From positions 9,144,333 through 9,208,332 of the forward strand of contig NC_133293.1 of NCBI RefSeq assembly GCF_005239225.2: a stretch of 64,000 bases of DNA. The letters run 5' to 3'. Positions 23,641 through 36,482 of this stretch are shown in pieces. Position numbers and translations under genes: made by a program. Each line of letters opens with the position of its first letter. Position 1 is the stretch's first letter. The stretch is from Populus alba. Lineage: Eukaryota; Streptophyta; Magnoliopsida; Malpighiales; Salicaceae. A model generated the notes under the pieces. The model was not told the origin of the DNA. It saw nothing but the letters and a program-made list of their open reading frames with translations, and ran no database searches.

Positions 23641-26600
23641 ATGTATCATTCACTCGCTTAGCTTGGATGTGTTTTTACCCATTTTGACCAGGAAAAAAAC
23701 CATAATGATTTGAATTGGATGGAGGTCCACCTCATTACGAGACATATACCAGATCATTATCTTTTATTAGTGCATATAATTATTACAGAAATTAGCATCT
23801 AACTTTTTCTAATCCATGTCTGTGGAATTTTTTTTAAGAAATCACTGCCATCTGTCCACGTTTTTTTATTTGTTAATATTTCCATAGAAAATGAATATGA
23901 ATACTTGGCTATAAAATACTTTTAATTCATATATTAGTTTTTTAAGGTGTTTTTTGTGAGACACATGAAATTGAAAGAGATGCATGTTTTGTAGTAATTA
24001 TTTCAAAAATTAAGGTGGTATTTATATTATCTAAGTTAACCTTGTAGAAGGCAAAGTGAACACATTGATTATATAAAAATTTTGTCATTATAAAAAAAAA
24101 AAGTGGTATTTAATTATCTTGTTGCATAAATATTATCTAATATCTTTAATTTTAAGCACGTGTAACTTTATTTATGATTGACTATTATCATCCCTACTTT
24201 TAAAAAAAAAAACTATCTTTCTTATTAAAAATAATGGATTATAATCTTTTTATTAAAGTATTTTACGGATGATTTTACCGATAAATAATTAAATATTAAT
24301 ATTTATAATTTTTTTGTTGATATTATTTAATTAAAAATTTTAATTTAATAAAAAAAAATTCAAAAAATCCCTTAAAAATCACTAATAACTTTTCAATTTA
24401 TTAGTTATTTTATTGGTGTTTATTGATAGATATACCGAGAAAATATTTTCTTGGATAAAATTCACTGTAATTATATATATGTCAGCGTACATCATCATCA
24501 AGGTGCCTCATGCAATTATGTTTGACAGGCGTATTTAGAGGGCGAGGTGGGTGGGATATTGAGCAAGCCATTAAACACAAGGTTTTGGTCCAACAATGAT
24601 TATGGTGAAATACACGAGTTGAGTTGGGCATCCGAAATATTAAATATTTGCAAGGAAAACAAAGGTGGACCCTTTTTCTCGTGCAAATGTGGTCCTTTGG
24701 GGGGTTAGAGGTGAATGTTCAAGAGTTCGAAATTAATAAGAGAAAGCCCACGGATTTAATGCAGGGAAAGGTGCCTGCCCCATTTTATTTTTCTCGACTT
24801 CTCCTCCCGTCGTCGGTGGGGGACCTGAGGGTTTCTCATGAGTTGGATGTCCATTTCTATTTCCAATACGCGGTGGCTTGTTTGGGACCAGTAGTGCTAT
24901 ACTCTCGCTAAGCTGTACTGTCGTTTTGCCGACGTTGAGTTCATGGGTATTCTCGAAGCTAAGAAATTCTTTCCACCTCTTCAAGCTTTCACCTGGTCTG
25001 GTTACTCTTGGACATTGCCTGCAGCCCATAATGCTTGTTAGAGTCCATACATATTCATGCCTAGTTATTAATCTGTTTCGTTTTTTCGAGGATAATTAAG
25101 AGCAGCACCGATTAAGCTACACTAAAAGAGCAAAGATCGTCCATCGCCGACTTGCTAAGAGAGCATAAAATCAAGCAATCCAGCCCATGCCATCCTGTAG
25201 CCTGGCCTGGCGTGTCTGTTTCATTGTAACCACAAGATACATGTATTATAATCACGACACTGGAGAATATGCAAGGAGGACAGTACATCTGTGTTACTCT
25301 CGCTAAGCTATGTCCTATAGTCTGGCCTTGCTAGCTATATCTAAAATATATCTGCGTAGATGAGGAAACACCTTGATCGTGAACGAAGATGGAGTATCGA
25401 TGAGCATAAGAAGTTCCAAGTTCTAATCCTCGGATTTTACTTGCATCGTCACAGTATCGGAAAGTTATGTTTCCAGAAAAGAAAAATGCTTAGAACACGT
25501 TTAGCAGATCAAAAATATTGGTTTTGGTTGGTATAAATGATCGTGTTTGATCACTGGTTGCTGCAATGAATTTCTGTATGTATTTCACATAAATTTCTCA
25601 TTTTTCAATGATATTGTATGGTAGCCAAGTGGAAACCCGAGAAAGTCTTAAGGCCTGCGCCTACATTATAATAAACACAGTGTTTGTTTAGCGGAAGAGA
25701 CTATATAGATTTTAAGAAATTTGAAGGGAGGAATCTATTTTTGTCATGTTCAATGCATCTATGCTAATGCAACAAACAGCAGTACCAGTAAAATCTTGTC
25801 CGGTCCGCAGTAGGCTCTTACAGCAAACTCATGTGTTGTGTTTCTTTTAAAACAAAACATATTAAACATGTAGGCAGCAAAAAACGCTAATTTTAAAATT
25901 TTCAGGATTCTTACATAGTTTAGGGTTATCTGCGGTTTTAACGAAAATTACTTAAAAATTAATACTTTCTTCCGGGTTTTGATAAAACTCTTCAAAATTA
26001 AATTGTTATAAATCATTTTTCGGGTATCAATTTTTTCTTCCAGCTTTTGATTACTTCTTCGATGTTGTTGGGTTGTCACGAATCACAAAATTATTTAATT
26101 GTTTAACTTCTAACTATATTTTAAATAAAATTACTAGATTAAAAATCTCCTAAACTTTTTTATATATAAAAAATTGTTATGCATTAAGTATTATTTTTTT
26201 CTCTTGTTTGTATTGTGCATGTACTTGCTGCAATACTTCACATTGCATCATTCTTAGACATATCATTATATTTATATAAAAAAAAAACTAATATCTATAT
26301 TAATGACAAGATATCACTTTGTTCATTGAAAAATATCACATATTTTATATTAAGATAGTTTATTAGAAATTTATGCAATCAAGTTACTAATTGATTTTTC
26401 TTGGTTTAAAATTATAATATCATGTATTAATTACATCTTTGTCCTCAATTTCTAAAACTCATTAATAATCAAGTTTAATTTCTTACAAGTGATTTTTAAT
26501 ATATATGATTCATTAAGTTTATAATAAGTTGGTCTAAATACAAAGCATAATCCTAATTAAAATAAGATTAATAAATTAAATTATTTAAATTATTTTCAAT

Positions 26601-27794
26601 TTAATGAATTAATTGATTTATATTTAAATAATAAGTATGATGTCTAAAAAGACATCACAATTTCTCAAGTATTAGAAAAGTCATATTTAATTTAACTTGA
26701 TCTTTTAGTGACCAGATTTTCAATATAACTATTATCATTTTATCTAAAATGTTTTAATTTAGAAATTTGAGCATGAGGTGCATTTGCTCTATCAGATCAT
26801 ATTTATTCTAAACATAATAATTATAAATTATTTTAACAATATTAAAAACTCTTTTTAAATCTCATTTTACATTACACAATAATTTTATAATTAATATTAT
26901 TTAAAAACATATGTAGTATTTATTTTCTAGTTTACATAAGCAATAGATCGTCTCTTGATTATTAAAACATCTTCATATGGTTTATATTATATTCCAACAT
27001 TTTCATATTCATTACCCTCAATTAAAGCAACAAGTAATCAGAAAAACATAGCATTTTTTATATAATATAATTTAGTGATATCAAGTTAAATGATTACTTA
27101 TACAACTGATATGTGAGTAGTTCAACACACACATGCGCGCATATGAAATCATTATATGAGTTAATTCAATATACTCATTATTTAATAAAAATCTACATAT
27201 TAGTTTCAAATATCTTGCATACCTTATTATATAAAAACAACTAATTTTCCTTATAAATAAAAGAACATAATATGTAATGGCATAATTAATATTCAATTTT
27301 AATAGAATATTAACAATAAATATTTAAAAATAATATTTTATTGTAATAAAAATATTCTTAATTATAATTATTTTATAATTTTTTTTACAAAATAATTTTA
27401 TCAAAAAAAAAACTTTATCTTTACTTGTGAACTTGGTAATCATTAAAGATAAAAGGTACTTTTATAAAATTATAAATAAAATACATTTATCACTCAAATA
27501 AAGTCAAAGTCAAGTATAACTGTTTGTAGCATGGATACTAACAACATATGAGTTCGGTACAAATTCAATCATGCCTAACTTGAGAAGTTCAAAATGGTGA
27601 TGATCACGAATATCGTGTAAAAACTAAAAAGTGAAAGATGTTTTTTTCTTTCTTGTTAAAAATCGCTCTCTAAGCAACTGCACCGGGTCCAAGACCATGA
27701 CTTGTAATAAAGACGAAGGCTAAGGGATAGATTTGGAATAAAAAACAAACATTGACCAAACAATTGCAATGCTAGTTTAGGTGATGTTAGAGAG

Positions 27795-27985
27795 TGTGGT
27801 AGCGGTTGCTTTTTAAATAGTTTTTTGTGTTGAAAAGCATGTCAATAATGTTTTTTTTATTTTTTTAAAATCATTTTTGATATCAGCACATCAAAACGAT
27901 ATAAAAAGTACAAACCGCATTCAATTTTAGTAAAAAAAAAATTAAAATTTTATAAAAAACAAGTTGGACCGCAGTGTCAAACGGC
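27795..27985. repeat. MITE-like element with imperfect terminal inverted repeats
   Basis: The left end GAGTGTGGTAGCGGTTGC and the right end GGACCGCAGTGTCAAAC form imperfect inverted repeats around an AT-rich core with GATATCAGCACATCAAAACG. About 190 bp, non-coding. The reverse-orientation relative lies at 62325-62515. Confidence 0.6.
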
Positions 27986-28170
27986 TTCGTTATAGTTGTT
28001 TTTTAAAATATTTTTTATATAGAAATAAGTTAAAATTATTATTTTAGTTTTTAAAAATTATTATTAATATTAACATATTAAAATGATTTAAAAAATATAT
28101 TAATTTAAAATAAATAAAATAATTTTTTAATTTTTTTTTTAAATAGAAAAACAAACAGCAATAATTCTCA
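27986..28170. repeat. MITE-like dispersed repeat copy
   Basis: A second, more decayed copy of the same family directly adjoining the one at 27795. Confidence 0.4.
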
Positions 28171-28884
28171 ACACCGATCACTGCCACTCGTCTATTTGCT
28201 TACAACCAGACATGAATCAGAATCCGTGTGCACCACCATTGTTGTGAGGGTCCATGTCATAAGTACTCAGTCAAAGTTTGCCGGCCTGGGCCCTCTTTCC
28301 ATTTCATTGATAAGTCATATCATACACATATCCAACCTCGAAAAATTGTGTGGAAACATAAAAGAGACCCGAACTAGTTTATTTAGCGACCGGGCCGAAC
28401 TATATTTTAAAAAACATAAAAGAAATCATTAAGCCTGGGTAAAAAGATAAATTGTTCAATTTTTTATTTTAGATCTTTGTGTAGCATAAATTTCCAATAA
28501 AATATATAAAAACTAACCTAATAGGAATTGATTTATTTAATAAATTTAAATATAATATGAATATTTTTTTTATTTTAAAAAAACTAATATTGAATTATAA
28601 AATAAAATAATTATAATAGTAGTAGTAGTAATATAGCAATATTATTATTAAATAATTTTTTGCTTTTAAGGACAACAAAGTTATTTTATTGTGCATAAAT
28701 ATAATAATAAAATTCTTGAATAATTATTAAAAGATAAATTAACCAAGTGAAAATACAATTTTACTTTAAAAAACAATATTTAAAAGTTTTATAAAAATAA
28801 AAAAATTATTTTACTGTTACAGTCTATTTTATAAACAAAAACATATCTTCAATGAAAATCTGGTATTTTTTAAAGTATTAGGAA

Positions 28885-29065
28885 GAGCAGTTGTGATTAC
28901 TTTTTAAAATGTTTTTTATTCAAAAAAAGTATGTTAATAATATTTTTTTATTTTTAAAAAATAATTTTTAAGATTAGTATATTAAAATAATTTGAATATA
29001 TAAAAAATATATTAATTTAAAATTAAAAAAAATAAGATTTTTTTTAAAACACTTTTTAAATAATG
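28885..29065. repeat. MITE-like dispersed repeat copy
   Basis: Begins with GAGCAGTTGTGATTACTTTT, continues with the AT-rich core and ends near AATGTCAAACTCCC, matching the TGTCAAAC end of the family. Confidence 0.45.
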
Positions 29066-29371
29066 TCAAACTCCCTTGATTCTTCCGCTGGGCATTGCTA
29101 TCTAGGCAGTGACTCCTCTTGATTGTCCACGTGCCGAGCACAAAGTCGATCTGGTACCACTAGCTAGTGCAAGCCATCAAACAGCTTTCATATTTTATAT
29201 GGTCAATGGTCCTGCACCACATAATTTAGCGAATTTTGTACAGATTACATTGATGTTGCTGTCCAAATCAAGACAGTATACACTTTCCAGCTCATGCATT
29301 CGTACTGGCTTGTTAATGATTCCTGAAAATAAGATCTTTCGAGGTTTGAAATGTTTTTGGGATAATTACTA

Positions 29372-29411
<40 letters not shown>

Positions 29412-30469
29412 TTTGGAATCCATCAAAATATTTTTGTATTCATCCTAGCTTCAAAATAAAATCTTCCTACCCGAAAAAAAAACCAACATATCTAACTCTG
29501 CTTAAGCTATTTGAGTTTTTTTATTTGAAAAATATTACTTTTGAGTTTTAAATATATTTTTTTTTTATGGATTTTGTATAGAAAACATTTTACAAGATTA
29601 TATATCTACAATTTTATATTATATATACAACTAGATTTGACAATACAGAGCTGTATGTACATGTATGATACAGTAAATTTCCTTTTTCTCATAACCATAA
29701 TATTTTTTTTAATTTTTAAAAATTTTTTTTGATATTACCACATTAAAAAATCTAAAAACAACAAAAAATATTTATTTAAAGCGAAAAAAAATTTAATTTT
29801 TTTTAAAAAACAATTCTAATATTCTAATATGTAAAAACAAAATAGGATAACTGCAACTTGAAAAGATAAAAAAGTTTTCTTTAATTGCAATTTGAAGCTA
29901 TGTGTAATATAGTTGCACGTATATATGTTCATATTATAAATATAAATGTGGTTTAAAATATTATTGAATATAACACAATGTAAGATAATTCACATCTAAT
30001 TTCTGTAGGAACTGGAATAGAAAAAAATAAATGTATTAGAACGCAATTGGAAAAAATCCAAAAGTATTGGTATTAATAATCCTTTTCTTTTTATGATCAA
30101 TCCAGGTCCATTTCTCAATCCACATGGTAAACCATGTTGAGGAACTTTGGATATATTTCAATTGTTTTTTTTAATATATATATATATATATATATATTAG
30201 GAAACCTTTTTATTTTTTTTCCATTTCGATATTTTTATCTTTATTTTTACTATTTTCCAACAAACAAACTGGAACTTAATTGTTGATGTTTTCATTTTGT
30301 ATCCACTTGGCACCAATGCATGGACTATAGTTGACTATTTTTTTTTTTAAAAAAAAAAACACTATAGTTTACTTGTGTCCAAAGATAGTAATAGTCTTAT
30401 ACAAATAAATAAAAATATATATTTAAGAATATTTTAAGTTTGAAAAATAAAATTGAAAAAAAAACTAAA

Positions 30470-30740
30470 CAAAAAACTCAAATCAACACAGGTTAACTTG
30501 TCAAGTATGAGTTATAAGATTGAGATAATTTTATAAAAAAATATATAAATAATTTATAAAATTTAATCTTCAATCAATTTAAATGTTGAATGATAAAATT
30601 AGAAAAAAAAAAATAATTACAAAGAATAAATAGAAAAACTCAAATCAATCAGGTTAACCTGAAAGTAAATCAAAATAAATTATAAAACTACTTATTGGTG
30701 AATATAATGTTAAAGGAAAAATATATAAAACCAATATTAA
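30470..30740 (+). repeat. Degenerate tandem repeat copy
   Basis: Two diverged copies of the caggttaacytgnnaag, gataattttataaaa, tcaatttaaatgttgaatgat pattern. Same family as 31880-32720. Confidence 0.4.
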
Positions 30741-31879
30741 AAAATATATTATTCATGGAACATACTTTACGAGGAGATAGACAATTATTTTCTCTCTCCA
30801 ATTAATTTTTGTTAATAATAAGGATGTAAAGTAGATATTTTGTGTCAGTTAATTACAATTAGAAGCAATTAATTCACAAATTTATAAAAACATATACTCA
30901 AATGATAAAAATAAAAATGCATACATTTACATCAAATAATAGCAATAACAATAATAATAAAACAATTACGCACATATGACCAAATACATCAACATACTAC
31001 GCGTCAATATATAATAAAAATTAAATACCTTAAAGTTGCTATGTTTATAGTCAAACTAGTTATTTAATGCACGTGTCACCACTGATAGAATAATATTTTT
31101 TGAAAAAAAATAAATATGAAAATTTTTTAAATGTTTTTTTACAATAAAAATTCAAATTAAAAATTAAAAAAGCTTATGCATGAATTTAATTAAATAAAGT
31201 AAGAACCATCTCTATTAATAAAATAAAAAAAGTGTAAGTGTATCTATTCAACTCGTCTGGCTGCAAGTCGAATAATTGCTTTCTCCTAATGAAAATGAAT
31301 TAATGTGCAGGTGTTATTATCATGTTTTATTAATAGAAAGTAAAAAATATAACTGTGAATCAAAAAATCAATGTTGATATATAATGAAATATAGTGAAAA
31401 TCATATATGTTAATAAAAACATGTAATATTTTAAGCTTATTTTTAACATAGTAAAAAAAATATGACAATATTGCAATTGCTACATTGAAATATTATTTCT
31501 TTAATCTTTGTATAAAGATTTTTTGAAAAAAAAAAGGTGTAAGGAAAAAAAAAAATTACAAAAAAATAAAGACAAGAACAAAAGGAATTGTATAAAATAG
31601 CTAAGTGTAAAGAATAAAAATAATATTTTTCACAAAAAGGAGGAAAAACTAAAAAAAATATTACAAAAATGAAGATAAGAAAAAAAAAAAGGGGTGCTGA
31701 ATAGGCCAATTATAAAATGATAAAAATATCAACTATGAATAGAAAATAAATATAAGAAAAACTTGTTTTCTAAAAAGAAGAAAATTACAGATTTTCCTCA
31801 ACAACACCCTCTACAATGAAAAAAATTGGAGAAAAATTCAATTATGCCATTTCTACAGTAAAAGTGTGTTTCCTTTTAG

Positions 31880-32720
31880 TATATACTAGATTATTGGCCC
31901 GTGCTACGTTGCCTGTTAGATCATATTTTATTTTTAACATAAAAAATATCTAAGCATTGTTAATTTTTTTTCTAGTTAAAAAAAAACCATATGGAAATTA
32001 ATCTAACATGACTTATTCGTCTTTGTGGCTCCAAACTTCAAAGACAATTTGAATGGCCAGTAAAAACATAATTTGAGTGAAAATAAATATTTAAGATTAG
32101 ATTTTTTACTAAACATTAAGATGGCAACATATTAGATCGATTTGGGTCAACTCAAGTTAATTTGTCAATCTATATACTGAGTTATGAAATCATGATAACC
32201 GCATATAAATCAAATCAAAACAAATTAAGAAACTTAATTTCCAATGAACCTAATATTAAAGGATGTATCTAAATAAATAAATAAATTAAAAAAGACAAAA
32301 AAAAATAACCCAAGTCAACTTGGGTTAACCAACCAAACCCACATCTCATGTCATGAAACCAAGATAACCCAGTAGAAAAAAAAAACTGAAACAAATTATG
32401 AAGCTTAATTCTCAATTAACTCAATGTTGAAAGATAAAATTATAAAAAAAGTAATAAAAAGAAATGACTCGAGTCAACCATGTTCAACTCGCCAAACCTA
32501 TGAGGCTATGATCCAACTCATTAGACAAAGATAACCTTATAATAAGTATACCAAAAACACATCACGAAGCTTAATTTCTAATCAACTCAATATTAAAAGA
32601 TAAAATTGAGAAGAAAAAAAAACATCAATTAGAAAAAGAAAAAACATCGAGTTAATAGAGTTAACTTGTTAAACCCATAGATTATATCATAAATCTAGAA
32701 TAACCTTATAAAAAGATTAT
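31880..32720 (+). repeat. Degenerate tandem repeat, about 160-170 bp unit
   Basis: Starts after the segment actagattattggcccgtg, a common entry sequence of plant dispersed repeats. At least four diverged units follow (near 32140, 32310, 32465, 32640), each with GAGTCAACC-like, TCATGA-like, AACC(C)TATAAAA-like and AAGCTTAATT(C/T)TCAATCAACTC-like parts. Confidence 0.5.
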
Positions 32721-32734
32721 TTTAAAAATTTATC

Positions 32735-32935
32735 TCACATTGAAAAGATTTTTTAATAGATTTTTTTTGCTTAAATATACATATATTTTTAATATTTTTG
32801 AATTATTTTAATATTCTAATATTAAAAATAAATTTTAAAAAGTAAAAAAATATTTTTAGATGTATTTCTATACAACAAGCTTTTTTAAAATATAATTATT
32901 ATCACATTATCAAACACGCTTCTAATAATATGTTT
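32735..32935. repeat. MITE-like dispersed repeat copy
   Basis: AT-rich copy of the dispersed family directly after the tandem array. It ends in TATCAAACACGC, resembling the TGTCAAAC terminal sequence. Confidence 0.4.
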
Positions 32936-34391
32936 TTTTCAACAATTTTCTCTAGGCTTTGAAGGCAAACCTATATTAAACCACATTACTTGCAATACGT
33001 GTCCAATACAACAATAAATTACGTATGTAGAAGGATCTTCTGTAGCCTAGCCACTTAATTGTGAGAGCTTCGTTTCTTGACAGAACAAATAAAGAGCTTA
33101 TCCATGTATATAGTATGGTCTAATTAATTAGCAAACACGCACACAAAAATACTTGAACTTTATATATATATAAAGAGCATAAGAAATTGATTTCACTTGT
33201 AATTCAAATTTCAAGGGACAAAGAAATAATTGGAAGAAGACAATGACGTGTAAAATGTTTCAGATAGAAACAAGAGTTTTCCATGATGTTTCATCGAATA
33301 TAAGCTGTGTAAAATGTTTCATAAAAAATAAAGATGACAATTATTGAACAACATTTTAAGGCGCACGGGTGGTGCAGCAGCAGGAATGGACCCTGATGAT
33401 GTTGATAATCTGCAGAGCTTGGAAATGATCATCCTACGCACAGATTCAGACCAGTGGACCGAGTGGGACTCACCCCTCTGAGCCCAAACGGGGAAGGTGC
33501 TATGATGCTGCACCCTTGAAATCTGCACTCTTTTAACTTGCTTTATTTGCAAACCATCACTTTTTATTAACTGTGAAATCCATAAGTTAACCAGAAAACA
33601 TACCACAGAATTATTCTGTGGGGGCATTGAAAAGCACTTCACAACTTCATCTTATGCTCTTTTTTTTTTTTTTTTAATTATTTTAAAAAATGCCTTTAGC
33701 TTTTTAAAAGTATTAAATTGATGTTTATTTTAGTGCTAATAAATAATTTTAACATAGGAATAAAAAAAATATTTTAAAATAAAAAATCTACTTCATAAAA
33801 CGCAATTCTGACCTGCCCGTTAACTGCATTTCATATTAAAAACATCCCAAGACATCATGATGCTGTTTGTTGAGAAAAGATTAGCTAATAATTACATCAT
33901 GGTATGGTCATCATGATGGTAATGTGGAAGGTTTATTTTAAAAGAATGAGCTGCTTTGGACTTTAAGATATTTAAGCTAATTATAATTAGACCCCGCTTG
34001 AATTCACTTAATTACTCAAGGTTCTCATATTATTTTAGCTAATGACACAAATCAATCAATCATTACAAAAGACATATACTACTAATTTTTTTATTGGGCG
34101 TTAATAAGAGGATGGCTGACCAAGTCCACACGATATCCTACATGTCATGGAGCCCACAACCCATCAAATTCCAGCCCCCACATGGCCATACCATGTCCAC
34201 ACCGACCTAGCCATGCGGACCCCATCGCCCACATGGAGCTGTTTCCTCATCTTTTCCGTTTTGAAGGAGCCAACGTTCCTGATTTTCCTCCCACAACCCC
34301 CGTAACTCACCTTGACCGTTCCCGCTTAAAATTTGCTCTCAAAAGTCTTCCATATGGGCGGCCGTGCTTGTCCCTCTCTTGTCCCCTGAAT

Positions 34392-34545
34392 GCGACAGGT
34401 TGCCTCAAAGGTGCTGCCATTGCTACCGACAGGCTTAGCTTGCCTTGGTCCATAATTCATGCATTTGAAGAGAGAATAACCAGGCATTTCTCTCTCAACA
34501 TCTTCCTTTTGTATATAAAATACACTTGTTTCCATTCACACCTGC
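34392..34545 (+). promoter_or_regulatory. Promoter of the IAA1-4-type gene: TGTCNN elements and TATA box
   Basis: A TATATAAA box lies at 34512-34519, about 165 bp before the start codon. Upstream are CCGACA at 34426-34431 (TGTCGG on the other strand, the strong ARF-binding form) and GCGACA at 34392-34397. Additional TGTCCC words lie just upstream. The arrangement fits an early auxin-response gene, but TGTC words are frequent by chance. Confidence 0.55.
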
Positions 34546-34682
34546 ACCCCCTCACAGAAAAAACTAAGCTACCATTTCTCTCAAGAATCATTACCAAAGG
34601 AAATCACAAGAGCAATTTCCAAGTCTTGTATACATCCATCTCTTAGCAGCTCCTTTTTTTTGAACAAAGATTGTTGGAAAAT

Positions 34683-35570
34683 ATGGAAGGTGGTGTTGCA
34701 TATGAGAATGATCTCAACCTCAAGGCAACTGAGCTTAGGCTGGGGTTGCCGGGGACGAGCTGTACTAATGAAGAACAAGCAGTTTCTGGTGCTAGAAACA
34801 ACAAACGACCATTGCCAGAGACCAGAGAGGAGCGTGGAGCAAAAGGCAATTCTGATCCTCGACACGATGACCAAGAAACTGCCCCTGCTCCCAAGTAAGT
34901 CAGAAGTTTTCTTGTTCTTGGTTCACGGTCTTTCGTTTTTTTTTTTAGATCGATTCGCACTTTGTGAGTTTTCTAATGAATGTATTGTAGCACTCATTCA
35001 TTCCATGTACATGCAACATGCAGGGCACAGATAGTGGGCTGGCCACCAATCAGATCCTACCGGAAAAACATCCTGCAGCCAAAGAAAGCTGAGGCCGAGG
35101 CTGCAGCTGGGATGTACGTTAAAGTAAGCATGGATGGAGCACCATACCTTAGAAAGATTGATCTCAAGGTTTACAAGGGATACCCTGAGCTCCTAAAGGC
35201 TTTAGAGAACATGTTCAAGCTCACCATAGGTAAGAATATTTTGATAAATATGCATGTGCGCGCAGCTTTATGTTGTTCTTATTATTCTGATGATGAACTC
35301 TGTAACTATGCCAGGTGAGTACTCTGAAAGGGAAGGCTACAAAGGATCAGAATATGCACCTACTTATGAGGACAAAGATGGTGACTGGATGCTGATCGGA
35401 GATGTTCCATGGGAGTAAGTTCTGCATGCCTCTCTCTCTCAAGATCATTTGAATCCATGTCTGTATGTTATGTGATAAATTTTCTCACAAGGTTTATTCT
35501 TATTTGCAGTATGTTCCTGTCATCCTGTAAGAAATTGAGAATCATTAAAGGATCAGAAGCAACAGGTTAG
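34683..35570 (+). CDS. Aux/IAA repressor, IAA1-4 (SHY2-like) type
   Basis: Nuclear auxin-labile transcription repressor. Exons: 34683-34894, 35024-35229, 35315-35414, 35510-35570; GT-AG introns with consistent phases, 192 residues. Domain I carries the EAR motif LRLGL (18-22), then a basic KRPLPE stretch. Domain II has a single degron GWPPIRS (76-82). The PB1 domain starts at [13 protein letters not shown] with invariant K104, followed by [15 protein letters not shown] and [15 protein letters not shown]. The short length and the [16 protein letters not shown] start place it with the IAA1/2/3/4 clade. The reading frame stops at TAG (35568) right after EATG. Four bases later the sequence reads TTGGGTTGTGGTGTATGA, which would encode a typical LGCGV end, so a 4-bp insertion seems to have clipped the tail. 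The PB1 core is intact, so function should remain. It is divergent from the other Aux/IAA gene, 22 kb away. Confidence 0.93.
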
Positions 35571-35982
35571 TTTGGGTTGTGGTGTATGAAAAACCCACAG
35601 GCCATGTTAACCCACGGGATCAGGGAGAAGAGAAGATTCATCCCTTGAGAAAATCTTTCAGCTTGGGTTTTCCAGGAAGAAAACTCAAATTTGAATCTAG
35701 GTCTCTCTTGACTGGGTTCTCTACAGATGGCTGGAAGTTTTAGACATGAAACAGGAAAAATCAGAGTGAAGTTACGGTTTCTATCCTAGGGTGTGGGCAG
35801 CGAGAATATCTGGTGGTTTGGACATCTATTGGTGTCATTTTGTTGGTCCTTGTAATCTCACCAAAACCAAAACTGTGATACAGAAGTTGTTATTGCTTCA
35901 AATGCAATTATGTAAAATCAAAACAGAAAAGAAACATATGAAAATTAAGACAGGGTCGTCCATGTTTTTGCCATTGTAATGT
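35571..35982 (+). other. 3' untranslated region of the IAA1-4-type gene up to the gap
   Basis: Non-repetitive sequence following the stop codon, of normal composition for a plant 3' UTR. It ends at the assembly gap. No polyadenylation site can be fixed with confidence. Confidence 0.5.
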
Positions 35983-36482
35983 NNNNNNNNNNNNNNNNNN
36001 NNNNNNNNNNNNNNNNNNNNNNNNNNNNNNNNNNNNNNNNNNNNNNNNNNNNNNNNNNNNNNNNNNNNNNNNNNNNNNNNNNNNNNNNNNNNNNNNNNNN
36101 NNNNNNNNNNNNNNNNNNNNNNNNNNNNNNNNNNNNNNNNNNNNNNNNNNNNNNNNNNNNNNNNNNNNNNNNNNNNNNNNNNNNNNNNNNNNNNNNNNNN
36201 NNNNNNNNNNNNNNNNNNNNNNNNNNNNNNNNNNNNNNNNNNNNNNNNNNNNNNNNNNNNNNNNNNNNNNNNNNNNNNNNNNNNNNNNNNNNNNNNNNNN
36301 NNNNNNNNNNNNNNNNNNNNNNNNNNNNNNNNNNNNNNNNNNNNNNNNNNNNNNNNNNNNNNNNNNNNNNNNNNNNNNNNNNNNNNNNNNNNNNNNNNNN
36401 NNNNNNNNNNNNNNNNNNNNNNNNNNNNNNNNNNNNNNNNNNNNNNNNNNNNNNNNNNNNNNNNNNNNNNNNNNNNNNNNNN
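35983..36482. other. Assembly gap (N)
   Basis: Exactly 500 N, the look of a placeholder length. The right edge falls inside the left LTR of the retrotransposon. By comparison with the complete right LTR, about 2.19 kb of LTR, the insertion border and any left part of the interrupted hAT gene should lie in it. Confidence 0.97.

Larger units (their letters stand above)
16203..34089. other. About 18 kb of repeat-rich DNA without recognisable genes
   Basis: Inspection of the open frames and of less AT-rich islands (19090-19350, 19560-20450, 22420-22760, 24520-25380, 29090-29350, 33340-33640) gave no recognisable protein domain and no tRNA or rRNA signature. The islands are ordinary single-copy-looking DNA and may contain long-range regulatory elements for the flanking Aux/IAA genes or unrecognised non-coding transcripts. 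The rest is made of microsatellites, MITE-like copies and degenerate tandem repeats listed separately. Confidence 0.5.

Noticed and set aside
34182..34646. 154-codon plus-strand frame upstream of the IAA1-4-type gene
   Set aside because: It spans the TATA box and leader of the Aux/IAA gene and has no homology; promoter sequence read as protein.
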